This document shows positions 52,372 through 61,002 of a stretch of 64,000 bases of DNA, one piece after another; within the stretch, counting starts at the first letter, position 1, and every line of letters begins with the position of its first letter. The position numbers and the translations under genes are program-made. This stretch comes from Rhizobium sullae (GTDB taxonomy: Bacteria; Pseudomonadota; Alphaproteobacteria; Rhizobiales; Rhizobiaceae): positions 136,225 through 200,224 of the forward strand of contig NZ_FWER01000002.1 of assembly GCF_900169785.1 (NCBI RefSeq), written 5' to 3'. Below the pieces are notes generated by a model, which worked only from the letters and a program-made list of their open reading frames with translations, did not search any database and was not told the DNA's origin.

Positions 52372-54471
52372 TCAGGCCGCGGCTGCGGCTCCCGGGCGCG
52401 CTTCCTCAGCCGTCCCCTCGACGACCGAGGTCTCAGCCTCTGCCTTAGGTGCGGCGTTAACGATCTCCTCGATCCCCGAACGCGGCACCGGCTTGCCGAA
52501 AAGGAATCCTTGCACTTGCAGGCAGCCCTCGCGGCGAAGGAAATCGATATGCTGTTCGTTCTCGACGCCTTCGGCCAGCACTGGGATGTCGAGGCTTGCA
52601 GCGAGGATCAGCGTCGAGCGAACGATCGCGGCCGACTGCTTGTTGGTTACGATGCCATCCACGAAGGAGCGGTCGATCTTGATCTTGTCGAAGGGAAAGC
52701 TCTGCAACGTCGAAAGCGACGAATAACCCGTCCCGTAGTCGTCCATCGCGACCTTCACGCCGAGCGCCTTCAGGCGCCGGATAGCATGCAGCGCGTGCTG
52801 GTGGTCGGCAAGGATGCCGGATTCTGTGATCTCGATTTCCAGGCGTGACGCGGCAAGCCCGGTATCGAGGAGGATTTCGTGGATGATCTGCGGCAACCGG
52901 TTGTCGCTGAGCTGCTGCGGCGCGACGTTGACGGCGATGCGCAGAGGATTCTTCCAGCCTGCCGCCTCCTGGCACGCCCGGCGGAGAACCCATTCGCCCA
53001 GTTCCAGAATGAAGCCCGTCCGCTCCGCTATCGGAATGAACTCTACCGGCGAGATGCTGCCGCGTACCGGATGGTTCCAGCGCAATAGCGCCTCGAAGCC
53101 CAGAACCGCGCGTGTGACGGTATCGTTCTGCCGCTGGTAGAAAAGCTCGAACTCATTTCTCCTGAGGCCTTCGCGCATCTCGATCGCAAGCGCATTGCGG
53201 TCACGGGCAGCCTGGTCCATCGAAGGATCATAGAAGCAGATGGTGTTGGTTGCGGTCGATTTCGCCCGGTACATCGCGATATCGGCCTGTGAGAGAAGGT
53301 CGTCGATCGTCTCGGCCTGCCCCGGATAGGTCGAGATGCCGACACTGGAGCCGACCGAAAGCGAAATGCCATCCCATGCGATCGGCCTCTCGATTTCATC
53401 GAGGACACGCTGCGCCAGCGCCCTAGCATCGGACCGGACGAAGTAATCGTCCATGACGGCGACGAATTCGTCCCCGCCGACACGCGCCACGAACTGCGAC
53501 ATCTGCATGATGCCGCGCAGGCGCGCGCCGACGATGCGGAGAACCGCGTCGCCGGCCGCATGGCCGTGAACGTCATTGATTTCCTTGAAGCGATCGAGAT
53601 CGAAGGAGAGAACGGCAATATGGGCCGTCATGTCCTTCGGCCTGTTGATCAGGCTGGCCAAATGCTCGTTGAATGCGGCGCGATTGGGCAGGTTGGTCAG
53701 TGGGTCGTGCAGCGACAGATGCCGATAACGCGCGACGGCGGCCTGTGTCGTTTGCATATCGATGATGTAAGTCGAAGCGCCGAGCACGAGGATGATCACC
53801 ATTATCGCACCAACCAGACCGGTCATGATACCGACGGATATCAATTCGGCCGGCACCGCTGCGGACGGATCCGGCATGATCGATAGGCCGGCCATGCCGG
53901 TGAAATGCGTCAGCACGATCGCAAGAAAAAGCGCCAAGGCCGAGCCGTGTCTACAAAAGCGTGTCAAAGGGCGGGCAACGCGGTTGGTTGCGGCGGCCCC
54001 GAAGATACCGGCAAAGACAAGCGAGGCGGCGACATAGGACGTCTGCCACACCAGATCGCCTCCGACTTCAAATCCCGCAATACCTACGTAGTGCACCAGC
54101 GCGACGCCGAGCCCGACGATGGCGCCGCCGGCTTCGATCAGCGCACTCTTCTGCGACATGGAAGCGATCGTGAAGCCCAGCATCGTCGCGACCATGCCGA
54201 TAAACAGCGAGAGAAGCGTCAGGCCGGGATCGTAGCCGCTCATGACCGGCGAGCGGTAGCCGAGCATCGCGATGAAATGCGTCGTCCAGATGGTCGAGCC
54301 GCCGACGAAGCCGGAGAGGAATAGCCAGTTGATCCTCTGAAGCCCCTGCGTGCGACGAGCCCTGGTAAACAGCCGCATCGTGAGCAGCGAGCCAAGCAAG
54401 CAGATGATCGTCGCAAATATAAGATCGTCAAAGCTGTGCTCGACCGTGATGCAGGAAATAACGCGCAACAT
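52372..54471 (-). CDS. MHYT-GGDEF-EAL c-di-GMP signalling protein
   Basis: 699 aa integral membrane protein. Three MHYT-type repeats are seen (THFIAMLGY, HYVGIAGF, THFTGMAGL), a domain proposed to sense O2, CO or NO through membrane copper or heme. Then comes a GGDEF domain with intact GGDEF in 'VARVGGDEFVAV' and an EAL domain with 'GFEALLRWNHP', 'EITES', 'DDYGTGYSSLS' and 'KIDRSF' intact, so both synthesis and breakdown of c-di-GMP are possible. The C-terminus is an Ala/Glu-rich tail. It is divergent from rplY. Confidence 0.93.
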   Translation of the reverse strand: MLRVISCITVEHSFDDLIFATIICLLGSLLTMRLFTRARRTQGLQRINWLFLSGFVGGSTIWTTHFIAMLGYRSPVMSGYDPGLTLLSLFIGMVATMLGFTIASMSQKSALIEAGGAIVGLGVALVHYVGIAGFEVGGDLVWQTSYVAASLVFAGIFGAAATNRVARPLTRFCRHGSALALFLAIVLTHFTGMAGLSIMPDPSAAVPAELISVGIMTGLVGAIMVIILVLGASTYIIDMQTTQAAVARYRHLSLHDPLTNLPNRAAFNEHLASLINRPKDMTAHIAVLSFDLDRFKEINDVHGHAAGDAVLRIVGARLRGIMQMSQFVARVGGDEFVAVMDDYFVRSDARALAQRVLDEIERPIAWDGISLSVGSSVGISTYPGQAETIDDLLSQADIAMYRAKSTATNTICFYDPSMDQAARDRNALAIEMREGLRRNEFELFYQRQNDTVTRAVLGFEALLRWNHPVRGSISPVEFIPIAERTGFILELGEWVLRRACQEAAGWKNPLRIAVNVAPQQLSDNRLPQIIHEILLDTGLAASRLEIEITESGILADHQHALHAIRRLKALGVKVAMDDYGTGYSSLSTLQSFPFDKIKIDRSFVDGIVTNKQSAAIVRSTLILAASLDIPVLAEGVENEQHIDFLRREGCLQVQGFLFGKPVPRSGIEEIVNAAPKAEAETSVVEGTAEEARPGAAAAA

Positions 54472-54780
54472 TTAGAAAAACCGAACATTGATATCGGCTC
54501 CATCATTATTGTCTCGCTGCGTAGGATTCCTTAATTCCGAGGAGTGACGTACTTTGATGGTTAAACAATCCATAGAAAATGCAACCGCCACCCGATGGAC
54601 GGCAACTCAAGATGTAGACGTTGCGTCAGCTTGCGTTTCCGCTTCACTTATACTATAGCGCACGCGTCCGCGCAGACACCCTTGGAGGCAATGCGGATGA
54701 GGTAGGCCTAAACGCCCCTCCAGTCACCGGAAGGCTGATGCCTGGCGGAGACTCTCCAAATAACCTCGAAAGGAATAGCC
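54472..54780. other. Divergent promoter region of the MHYT gene and rplY
   Basis: 309 bp, AT-rich at the left, no gene seen. TATACT/CTATAG near 54649-54658 is a -10 candidate for rplY, with TTGCGT at 54631-54636 as a possible -35. Confidence 0.4.
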
Positions 54781-55395
54781 ATGAGCCAGGAAACTTACGA
54801 GCTCAAGGCCGAGGCGCGCGAACGGGTTGGTAAGGGGTCCGCCCGTGAACTTCGCCGCAACGGTTTGATTCCCGCTGTCATCTACGGTGATAAGCAGGCC
54901 CCCATTTCTATCGCTCTCAACACCAACGAGGTGACGAAGCGCATTCATGCCGGTGGTTTCATGACCACTGTCGCGACGATCGACGTCGGCGGCCAGAAGT
55001 ACAAGGTTCTGCCGAAGGACTATCAGCGCGATCCGGTTCGCGACTTCATGATGCACGTGGACTTCCTCCGCGTCTCCGGCAACACGCAGGTCACCGTCGA
55101 AATCCCGGTTCACTTCATCAACGAAGAGAAGTCGCAGGTGAAGATCGGCGGCGTTTTGAACATCGTTCGCCACACCATCGAAGTTCAGTGCCCGGCTGAT
55201 GCGATCCCGGAATTCTTCAATATCGACCTCACCGGTAAGAAGATCGGCGATAGCATCCATATCTCCGAAGTCACCCTGCCGAAGGGGGTGACCACGGTTA
55301 TCGACCGCGACTTCACGGTCGCCACGATCGTTGCTCCGGCCGCTGGCGTCGAAGAAGAAGCTCCGGCTGAAGGCGAAGGCGAAGCGGAAGCATAA
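54781..55395 (+). CDS. rplY: 50S ribosomal protein L25/general stress protein Ctc
   Basis: 204 aa, the long CTC form. The N-terminal L25 domain binds 5S rRNA ('[50 protein letters not shown]'), followed by the C-terminal TL5 domain ('[66 protein letters not shown]'). The Glu-rich tail is typical. AAAGGAATAGCC precedes ATG. In related genomes pth usually follows closely; here two signalling genes intervene. Confidence 0.97.
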   Translation: MSQETYELKAEARERVGKGSARELRRNGLIPAVIYGDKQAPISIALNTNEVTKRIHAGGFMTTVATIDVGGQKYKVLPKDYQRDPVRDFMMHVDFLRVSGNTQVTVEIPVHFINEEKSQVKIGGVLNIVRHTIEVQCPADAIPEFFNIDLTGKKIGDSIHISEVTLPKGVTTVIDRDFTVATIVAPAAGVEEEAPAEGEGEAEA

Positions 55396-55420
55396 TCCGC
55401 ATACACCAATTCGTAATCAT

Positions 55421-55456
55421 AAGGCCCGCTTTCCTCTTGAAGGCGGGCCTTTTCAA
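55421..55456 (+). terminator. Terminator after rplY
   Basis: AAGGCCCGC (55421-55429) pairs with GCGGGCCTT (55443-55451) across a 13-nt loop, then TTTCAATTT. Confidence 0.85.
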
Positions 55457-55579
55457 TTTAGGCGCGAGCTTACTTCAGCAACATTTAACACATTCGTGAA
55501 AGCATTCTCCGAGCATTTGTATACTTGCATCTTTGCCACTACGGCCCCGAAGTTCAGGCCTGGGGAGAAAACGGAAACT

Positions 55580-57937
55580 ATGAATAATTCCGTTGAGAAC
55601 AGATTTTTTGCGATTGTTTGCGGAGCGCTGTTCATATTTGTTGCTCCGCTTTTTGTATTGTTTCTTTTCCTTTCCTCCGAGCGCGCCGACAAGGAAATAC
55701 GCGACCACATCTCCATTCTTCTGGTCGCAAATTCCCAGGCGCTCGCAAAGCCGCTCTGGGATCTGGACGAGGACAGCGTGACCCAGATCAGCGCCACGAT
55801 GGTTTCGCAGGGCGCCATTGTGAAGGTCGAGGTCCGTGATCAGTCCAGCCAGCTCAATGTTACGCAGTCGACCATCCCGAAGTCCTTCAACGGCGAGCTC
55901 GTTCAGGTTTCCCGCGCCATCATCTACAACACAGTCAACGGCCCGAAGAATCTTGGCAGCATCGCGGTCTATTATCCAAAGCTCGGCCTATTTTCCGGCC
56001 TGAAGCATGAAGAAGTCGTCTTCATATCCATCTTCATCTTCGCTGTGCTCACCGTCTTCGGCACGGCGCTGATCGGTAACCGCCTCTTCGTCATCCAGCC
56101 CCTCATGCGGCTCATCGCTGCCATCGAGGCTACCCGCCAGCTCGGATCGCGCCATCATGTCGATTGGCAATCGAGCGATGAGATGGGCCGCCTCGCCCGC
56201 AGCTTCAACGAGATGCAGACCAAACTGGAGAGCGAGGAGAAGGAGCTGAAGCTCGCCCACCGCCTCGCAACCGACATCTATAACCTGACGCCCGCCATGC
56301 TCTTCTCGCTGGACAACGAGGATCGCATCACCGCGGTCAGCGATTATTGGCTGGTCGCAACGGGTTACGGCAGGGCCGACGTCACCGGACGCAGATTTTC
56401 CGAACTCGTGACGCCCGACACCCGCGACGCCTTCCAAAATCGCAAGGCAGGGATGGAAACCGGCGCGGCGCTCGACGTGACCGTCAAGTTCCTCTGCGCC
56501 GGCGGCCATGTGATGGATGTGCTTATCCTGGAATCCAAGACAGCCACCGGGCCAAACCAGCTCTCGCTCTCCGTTATGACCGATGTAACGGAACTGAAGG
56601 CCTCCGAGGACCGCAATCACCGCCAGGCGATCACCGATCATCTCACCGGCCTTTTGAACCGCCAAGGCTTCGAGGCCGCGCTCGACGTCAAGATTGCCGA
56701 AGCCGATGCCGCGGGACAGGAAGTTGCCTGCCTCTTCGTCGACCTCGACCGCTTCAAGTGGATCAACGACAATCTCGGCCATGCCGAGGGCGACCGTGCG
56801 CTGCGCGAGCTCGTGGAGCGGCTTAACACGCATCTTGCCCCCTCCGACCAGGCAGCGCGCCTTGGCGGCGATGAGTTCGCCATCCTGCTTCCGGCCAAGG
56901 ATGGCGAGAAGCGCGCCAAGGCGATGTGCGAACAGATCGCCTCCCTCTTCGAGGAGCCTTTCGGACCGGACCTGCATCTGAGCGCCAGCGTCGGCATCGC
57001 CATCTATCCGCGCCATGCATCGAATGCCGCCGAACTGCTGCAGAAATCGGATATGGCGATGTATGCAAAGAAGCGCGACGGCAAGAACGGATCGCAGCTC
57101 TTCGACAACGGCATGCTGGATAGTGCCCGCGCCCGAGCCGAGATCGAAAGCCACATCGAGAACGGCCTCACCGAGGATTGGTTCGATGCCTATCTGCAGC
57201 CAATCGTGGGCCTCGATGACCGCCGCATTACCGGCTTCGAAGCGCTCTTGCGTCTCAATCACCCGCAGAAAGGGCTTATGTCCCCGGCTGGCATCATCCA
57301 CGTCGCCGAGGAGACCGCCAAGATTGTCCGCGTCGGAAACGTCATCATGGAAAAGGCAATCGGGCATCTAGCGCAGATTTCGCGGATTCCGGGGATGCAC
57401 GATGCCTACCTTGCGATCAATTTCTCGCCGCTGCAGTTCGAAACCGCACTGCCCTCCCGACTCGCCGGACTCCTCGGGCGACACGGCATCCGTCCGGATC
57501 GAATCGTCGTCGAGATCACGGAAGCCGTACTGATGCACGACAACCCGCAGATCCGCATGGTAGTGACCGAACTACGCCGCTTCGGCTGCCGCATCGCGCT
57601 AGATGATTTCGGCACGGGGTATTCGTCGCTGAGTTATCTCAACCGTTTCCCCGTCGATATCATCAAGGTCGACCAGTCCTTCACGCGGTCGATCAACGAC
57701 GCGAACGATGACGTCCGCCACAAGAGCCGGATGCTTATCGAAGGCATCACCACGTTGTCGCACAAGATGGGCTGCGCCGTCATCGCAGAAGGCATTGAAA
57801 CAGAGGAAGAATGCCGCACCCTCCACCAGATGGGGCTTGACTACGGCCAGGGCTACCTCTTCCATCGCCCGCAGAATGCCGAAAAATTGATCGAAGAACT
57901 CACACACGCGCCGAATGCGGTGGCGCGCGCCTCGTGA
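55580..57937 (+). CDS. HAMP-PAS-GGDEF-EAL c-di-GMP signalling protein
   Basis: 785 aa. Two membrane helices (about residues 10-33 and 148-172) flank a periplasmic sensor of about 115 residues; a HAMP linker, a PAS domain (residues about 230-345, 'TPAMLFSLDNEDRITAVSDYWLVATGYGRADVTGRRFSELVTPD'), a GGDEF domain with intact GGDEF ('AARLGGDEFAILLP') and an EAL domain ('GFEALLRLNHP', 'EITEAVLMHDN', 'DDFGTGYSSLSYLNRFPVDIIKVDQSF') follow. Start ATG 55580; the frame is open much further upstream through the rplY end and terminator. The next gene encodes a periplasmic binding protein, a possible signal partner. Confidence 0.93.
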   Translation: MNNSVENRFFAIVCGALFIFVAPLFVLFLFLSSERADKEIRDHISILLVANSQALAKPLWDLDEDSVTQISATMVSQGAIVKVEVRDQSSQLNVTQSTIPKSFNGELVQVSRAIIYNTVNGPKNLGSIAVYYPKLGLFSGLKHEEVVFISIFIFAVLTVFGTALIGNRLFVIQPLMRLIAAIEATRQLGSRHHVDWQSSDEMGRLARSFNEMQTKLESEEKELKLAHRLATDIYNLTPAMLFSLDNEDRITAVSDYWLVATGYGRADVTGRRFSELVTPDTRDAFQNRKAGMETGAALDVTVKFLCAGGHVMDVLILESKTATGPNQLSLSVMTDVTELKASEDRNHRQAITDHLTGLLNRQGFEAALDVKIAEADAAGQEVACLFVDLDRFKWINDNLGHAEGDRALRELVERLNTHLAPSDQAARLGGDEFAILLPAKDGEKRAKAMCEQIASLFEEPFGPDLHLSASVGIAIYPRHASNAAELLQKSDMAMYAKKRDGKNGSQLFDNGMLDSARARAEIESHIENGLTEDWFDAYLQPIVGLDDRRITGFEALLRLNHPQKGLMSPAGIIHVAEETAKIVRVGNVIMEKAIGHLAQISRIPGMHDAYLAINFSPLQFETALPSRLAGLLGRHGIRPDRIVVEITEAVLMHDNPQIRMVVTELRRFGCRIALDDFGTGYSSLSYLNRFPVDIIKVDQSFTRSINDANDDVRHKSRMLIEGITTLSHKMGCAVIAEGIETEEECRTLHQMGLDYGQGYLFHRPQNAEKLIEELTHAPNAVARAS

Positions 57938-57962
57938 TCTGCACGTCGAAGGAGGGAATGCG

Positions 57963-58682
57963 ATGAAAAAGCTCCTGCTCCTTGCTCTTCTGGCGCTGCA
58001 TTGCGCAGCGCCGGCACGGTCGCAGACGGTAAATTTCACAACCGAGGAGTACCCGCCCTTCAACTATCGTGATGGAAAGGCGATCAAAGGCGCGACCGTC
58101 GAACAAGTCGAAAAGATCATGGCTGATATCGGCATCGACTATGCGATGGAGGTGCTGCCCTGGGCCCGGGCCTATAGCCTTGCGCAATCGCAACCCATGA
58201 CCTGCGTCTTTGCCACGGCGCACAATGCGCTGCGCGATCCGCTCTTCAAATGGATCGAACCGCTGCTCGTCGACCGCAACATCCTGATCACGCGGAAGGG
58301 ATCGGGCGTCGTTGCAAAAGATCTTGAGGAGGCCAAGAAATATATCATCGGCACGCAGCGCGAGGATTATACCGAGATGGTACTAAGAGAGAAGGGCTTC
58401 ACCAAGCTTGACGTCGCGACGGATTTCAATGCCACGCTTCGCAAGCTTCTCGGCAGCCGTATCGACATGATGCCCATTTCGGAAATCTATTTCGAGAAGC
58501 TGAAGACGGATCAACCCGTGGAGATGGTGACCATGCTCTCCTCGCAGCCGATGGGCATAGCCTGCCACAAGGATTTTCCATCCGATCTGCAAGCCAGGAT
58601 GCAGGCCGCACTCGACAAGCTGATCGCCGACGGTACCCAGAAAGAGATTTTCCTGAAGTACGGACTGAACCTCGGCAACTGA
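57963..58682 (+). CDS. Periplasmic solute-binding protein, family 3 type
   Basis: 239 aa with a signal peptide (KKLLLLALLALHCAAPARS|QT). 'VNFTTEEYPPFNYRDGKAIKGATVEQVEKIMADIGIDYAMEVLPWARAYSLAQ' and the second lobe resemble amino-acid-binding proteins (SBP_bac_3) with the Y-P-P-F-N start of lone binding proteins. There is no ABC permease nearby; it begins 25 bp after the GGDEF-EAL gene, so it probably feeds a signal to that sensor's periplasmic domain rather than to transport. Confidence 0.87.
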   Translation: MKKLLLLALLALHCAAPARSQTVNFTTEEYPPFNYRDGKAIKGATVEQVEKIMADIGIDYAMEVLPWARAYSLAQSQPMTCVFATAHNALRDPLFKWIEPLLVDRNILITRKGSGVVAKDLEEAKKYIIGTQREDYTEMVLREKGFTKLDVATDFNATLRKLLGSRIDMMPISEIYFEKLKTDQPVEMVTMLSSQPMGIACHKDFPSDLQARMQAALDKLIADGTQKEIFLKYGLNLGN

Positions 58683-58764
58683 CGCCGCGCCTTGCCTTTG
58701 CGCTTGACTTCCCGCCCGTTTCGCGGTGGTGAAACGGGCGAAGTATTGAAGGAGCGGACTGCCA

Positions 58765-59484
58765 ATGCTGATCATCGCGGGTCTCGGCAATCCCGGAAGC
58801 AAATATGCCCGAAACCGTCACAATATCGGCTTCATGGCAGCCGACGCCATTCACCGGCGTCACAACTTCTCGCCCTGGTCCAAGAAGTTCAAGGCGGAAA
58901 TTTCGGAAGGCGAGCTTGGTGGCGAAAAGGTGCTGTTGATCAAGCCGCAGACCTACATGAACCTTTCGGGCGAGGCCGTCGGCGAAGCGATGCGCTTCTA
59001 CAAGCTGCAGCCCGCTGATCTCGTTGCCATTTATGACGAACTGGACCTCCCTCCCGGCAAAGCCCGACTGAAGACCGGCGGCGGCAATGGCGGCCATAAC
59101 GGCATCCGGTCGCTCGACGCGCATTGCGGCAAGGAGTACCGGCGCTTGCGCCTCGGCATCGGTCACCCTGGCGTCAAGGAGCTGGTGCAGCACCACGTCC
59201 TCAGCGATTTCGCCAAGGCCGACCAGACCTGGCTGGAGGTACTTCTGGAAACGCTTGCCGACAATGCCGATATGCTTGTGCGCAAAGAGGATTCGCAGCT
59301 GATGAACAAGCTCGCCCTTGCCGTCGGCGGCAAGGCGCAGGAGGAGGAGAAGCCGAAGCCGCAGAAAAAGCCGGCAGCGCAATCGCACATCCATCAGGCA
59401 CGCAATCAGGCTCAGCCGAAGCTGCCCGCGACCGGCCCCATGGCCGAGATGCTGAAGAAGATATTCGGCAACAAAGGCGAGTAG
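58765..59484 (+). CDS. pth: Peptidyl-tRNA hydrolase
   Basis: 239 aa, longer than the roughly 195-aa E. coli enzyme because of a Lys/Pro/Gln/Ala-rich C-terminal tail ('[24 protein letters not shown]'). '[25 protein letters not shown]' holds the catalytic His19, '[29 protein letters not shown]' the Asp. It frees peptides from tRNA. GAAGGAGCG precedes ATG 58765. The stop codon is inside a tandem duplication. Confidence 0.95.
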   Translation: MLIIAGLGNPGSKYARNRHNIGFMAADAIHRRHNFSPWSKKFKAEISEGELGGEKVLLIKPQTYMNLSGEAVGEAMRFYKLQPADLVAIYDELDLPPGKARLKTGGGNGGHNGIRSLDAHCGKEYRRLRLGIGHPGVKELVQHHVLSDFAKADQTWLEVLLETLADNADMLVRKEDSQLMNKLALAVGGKAQEEEKPKPQKKPAAQSHIHQARNQAQPKLPATGPMAEMLKKIFGNKGE

Positions 59485-59507
59485 GCAAAACAAAGGCGAG
59501 TAGGCAA
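59471..59507 (+). repeat. Tandem 19-bp-period duplication over the pth stop codon
   Basis: ACAAAGGCGAGTAGGCAA occurs at 59471-59488 and again at 59490-59507, with one extra A between. The first copy contains the TAG stop of pth. It probably arose by slippage and gives a duplicated ribosome-site-like GGCAA just before the GNAT remnant. Confidence 0.85.
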
Positions 59508-59508
59508 G

Positions 59509-59803
59509 ATGCCGAAGCGAGATGTCTTGATCAGGTCCGCAGGCCCCGACGACCTACTGGCGCTTCTTGATCCCTACCGCCACCTTAATCCCGATGATCC
59601 CGTGATCGATCCGGCACGGGCAAACGAGCGCTTTGCGGCCATCCCCACTCAACCGGGGGCACGCCTGCGCAACGGCCTGGGAGGAGAATCGCTATAAAGT
59701 GATGCTCCTCGCCGGTTCAAAGAACCCTGAGACCCTGCGTTTCTATGAAAACTGTGGTTTCATGCGGGATAAGACCGGCTGTCAGATCAGGCGCCCTGGC
59801 TGA
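59509..59803 (+). pseudogene. Broken GNAT acetyltransferase gene
   Basis: The first frame reads MPKRDVLIRSAGPDDLLALLDPYRHLNPDDPVIDPARANERFAAI, a GNAT N-terminus. It then runs off into 'PTQPGARLRNGLGGESL' and stops at 59697. In another frame 'AWEENRYKVMLLAGSKNPETLRFYENCGFMRDKTGC' is a GNAT C-terminus and ends at TGA 59801. The middle, with the acetyl-CoA-binding loop, is missing. I infer an internal deletion plus a frameshift; the remaining pieces are in the right order. Confidence 0.72.
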
Positions 59804-59936
59804 TCAAAGGGATTTATGCATTCGGTGGGCCGCGTGGGCGATTTTTCGCCAGAAGCAGCCACCCCGAATACCCTGGATTGAACGACAAGCTTCAGGCTGC
59901 ACTGAGGTCAATCGTCATCATCGTAATGGCGCCTGC

Positions 59937-60191
59937 CTAGCGCCGGTTGCCCTCATGGCCACTCCGCCAGTCGTCGCGATAGACCCGACGCAAAACGTAG
60001 CGCTCGCAATAGGAGTCTTCAGCCGTCTTCAGCCGTCTTCGGCCGTCTTCGCAATAGGTATCGACAACCCGCTCGCGCACGACACCGTTATTGGAAGAGC
60101 TGTTCGAGCTCGTATTCGACGATTGGCTCCCGGCCTCCGCCAGGCTGGTCGTCATCGCCATGGCAGCAAATAGGACGAGTTGGGTGCGCAT
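59937..60191 (-). CDS. Small secreted protein with a 10-bp tandem repeat in its gene
   Basis: 84 aa with a signal peptide (TQLVLFAAMAMTTSLAEA|GS), an Asn/Ser-rich linker and a Cys-containing C-terminus ('VVDTYCEDGRRRLKTAEDSYCERYVLRRVYRDDWRSG'). I do not recognise the family. The EDGRRRLKTAED stretch is encoded by three 10-bp units (60021-60050) that together keep the frame. AAGCAG is a weak ribosome site. Confidence 0.6.
   Translation of the reverse strand: MRTQLVLFAAMAMTTSLAEAGSQSSNTSSNSSSNNGVVRERVVDTYCEDGRRRLKTAEDSYCERYVLRRVYRDDWRSGHEGNRR
60021..60050 (-). repeat. Three 10-bp tandem units in a coding region
   Basis: AGCCGTCTTC, AGCCGTCTTC and GGCCGTCTTC follow directly. Since 10 is not a multiple of 3, loss or gain of one unit would shift the frame. 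Confidence 0.8.
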
Positions 60192-60322
60192 CTGCTTCTC
60201 CTTCCATCACTATAGGTTCAGCCACGAAGCCTGAACTGGCAATGAACCGCGAGGTCTTTGTCATCGATCGCAAATCCAGCGCGATTTGACGGATGGCGGT
60301 TTCAGAAGACTGGAAACGGTAG

Positions 60323-60634
60323 CTACTCTTCCGGCTCGGCCGTAAACATCAGCGGGAAGCTCGCCTCCTTGGCATAATCCATCGCCTCCTTGACCTTCGT
60401 CTCGGCGATATCCTTGGCGCAGACGACGACCACGCTGGAGCCCATTTTATGCGCCGTCATCATCACACGGTAACCCGTCTCCTCGCTCATCCGGAAGACG
60501 GCCTTGAGGATCATGACCACAAATTCGCGCGGCGTATAATCGTCGTTGAAAAGAAGAACCTTGTAGAGCTTCGGCTTATCCAGCTTCAGCTTGACCTTCG
60601 TTTTCGGCTTTATGGCAACGTCGTTGTCACTCAT
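60323..60634 (-). CDS. clpS2: ClpS adaptor, ClpS2-like
   Basis: 103 aa. The N-degron-binding core 'KLYKVLLFNDDYTPREFVVMILKAVFRMSEETGYRVMMTAHKMGSSVVVVCAKDIAETKVKEAMDYAKEASFPLMFTAEPEE' resembles Agrobacterium ClpS2 more than ClpS1 (KPKTKVK leader, R after TP). It hands N-degron substrates to ClpAP; clpA is not adjacent, in line with the ClpS2 paralogue. ATG 60634 starts MSDNDVAIKPK; a longer frame exists to 60685. Confidence 0.88.
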   Translation of the reverse strand: MSDNDVAIKPKTKVKLKLDKPKLYKVLLFNDDYTPREFVVMILKAVFRMSEETGYRVMMTAHKMGSSVVVVCAKDIAETKVKEAMDYAKEASFPLMFTAEPEE

Positions 60635-60695
60635 CGGAAAATCCACCCGTTGATGACATGAGAGGGAGTTTTCTAAATTAGACAATTATTGTCGG

Positions 60696-60947
60696 CTAGG
60701 AAATTTCGACGCTCACCTGTCGATTGCAAGCACGGACTACAGCTTTTCGATCAGGTAAGAGCTCAAGTTCAAGCTCGTCGCCGGGTTTGACACCAAGATG
60801 GTCGAGGATCTCCTTCGTGAGGGTCACTGACCTTTCGGTGAAATCCGCAATATCACGTCTCGAAATCTCCGCGTGCAGAAAGAATAGGCCAGCATCGCCC
60901 CATCGGCAAGTGAGCAGCGGTAAAAGTGCCCGAAGACTTGACCGCAT
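60696..60947 (-). CDS. AbrB-like domain fragment (possible orphan antitoxin)
   Basis: The C-terminal half 'SVTLTKEILDHLGVKPGDELELELLPDRKAVVRA' is a SpoVT/AbrB DNA-binding motif as found in MazE/VapB-type antitoxins. The upstream part (MRSSLRALLPLLTCRWGDAGLFFLHAEISRRDIADFTER) does not look like the usual 'V..KGQV' start and no good ribosome site is seen, so the gene may be truncated or start at a later unusual codon. No toxin gene is adjacent. Real but possibly decayed. Confidence 0.4.
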   Translation of the reverse strand: MRSSLRALLPLLTCRWGDAGLFFLHAEISRRDIADFTERSVTLTKEILDHLGVKPGDELELELLPDRKAVVRACNRQVSVEIS

Positions 60948-61002
60948 GGCTCCTTTATCCCATAGGCAAGGCAACGATTTCAGCGAATACGGACATCCAG
61001 CC

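Noticed and set aside
55988-57367. 459-codon minus-strand open frame
   Set aside because: Opposite the GGDEF-EAL gene, which has all its motifs intact.
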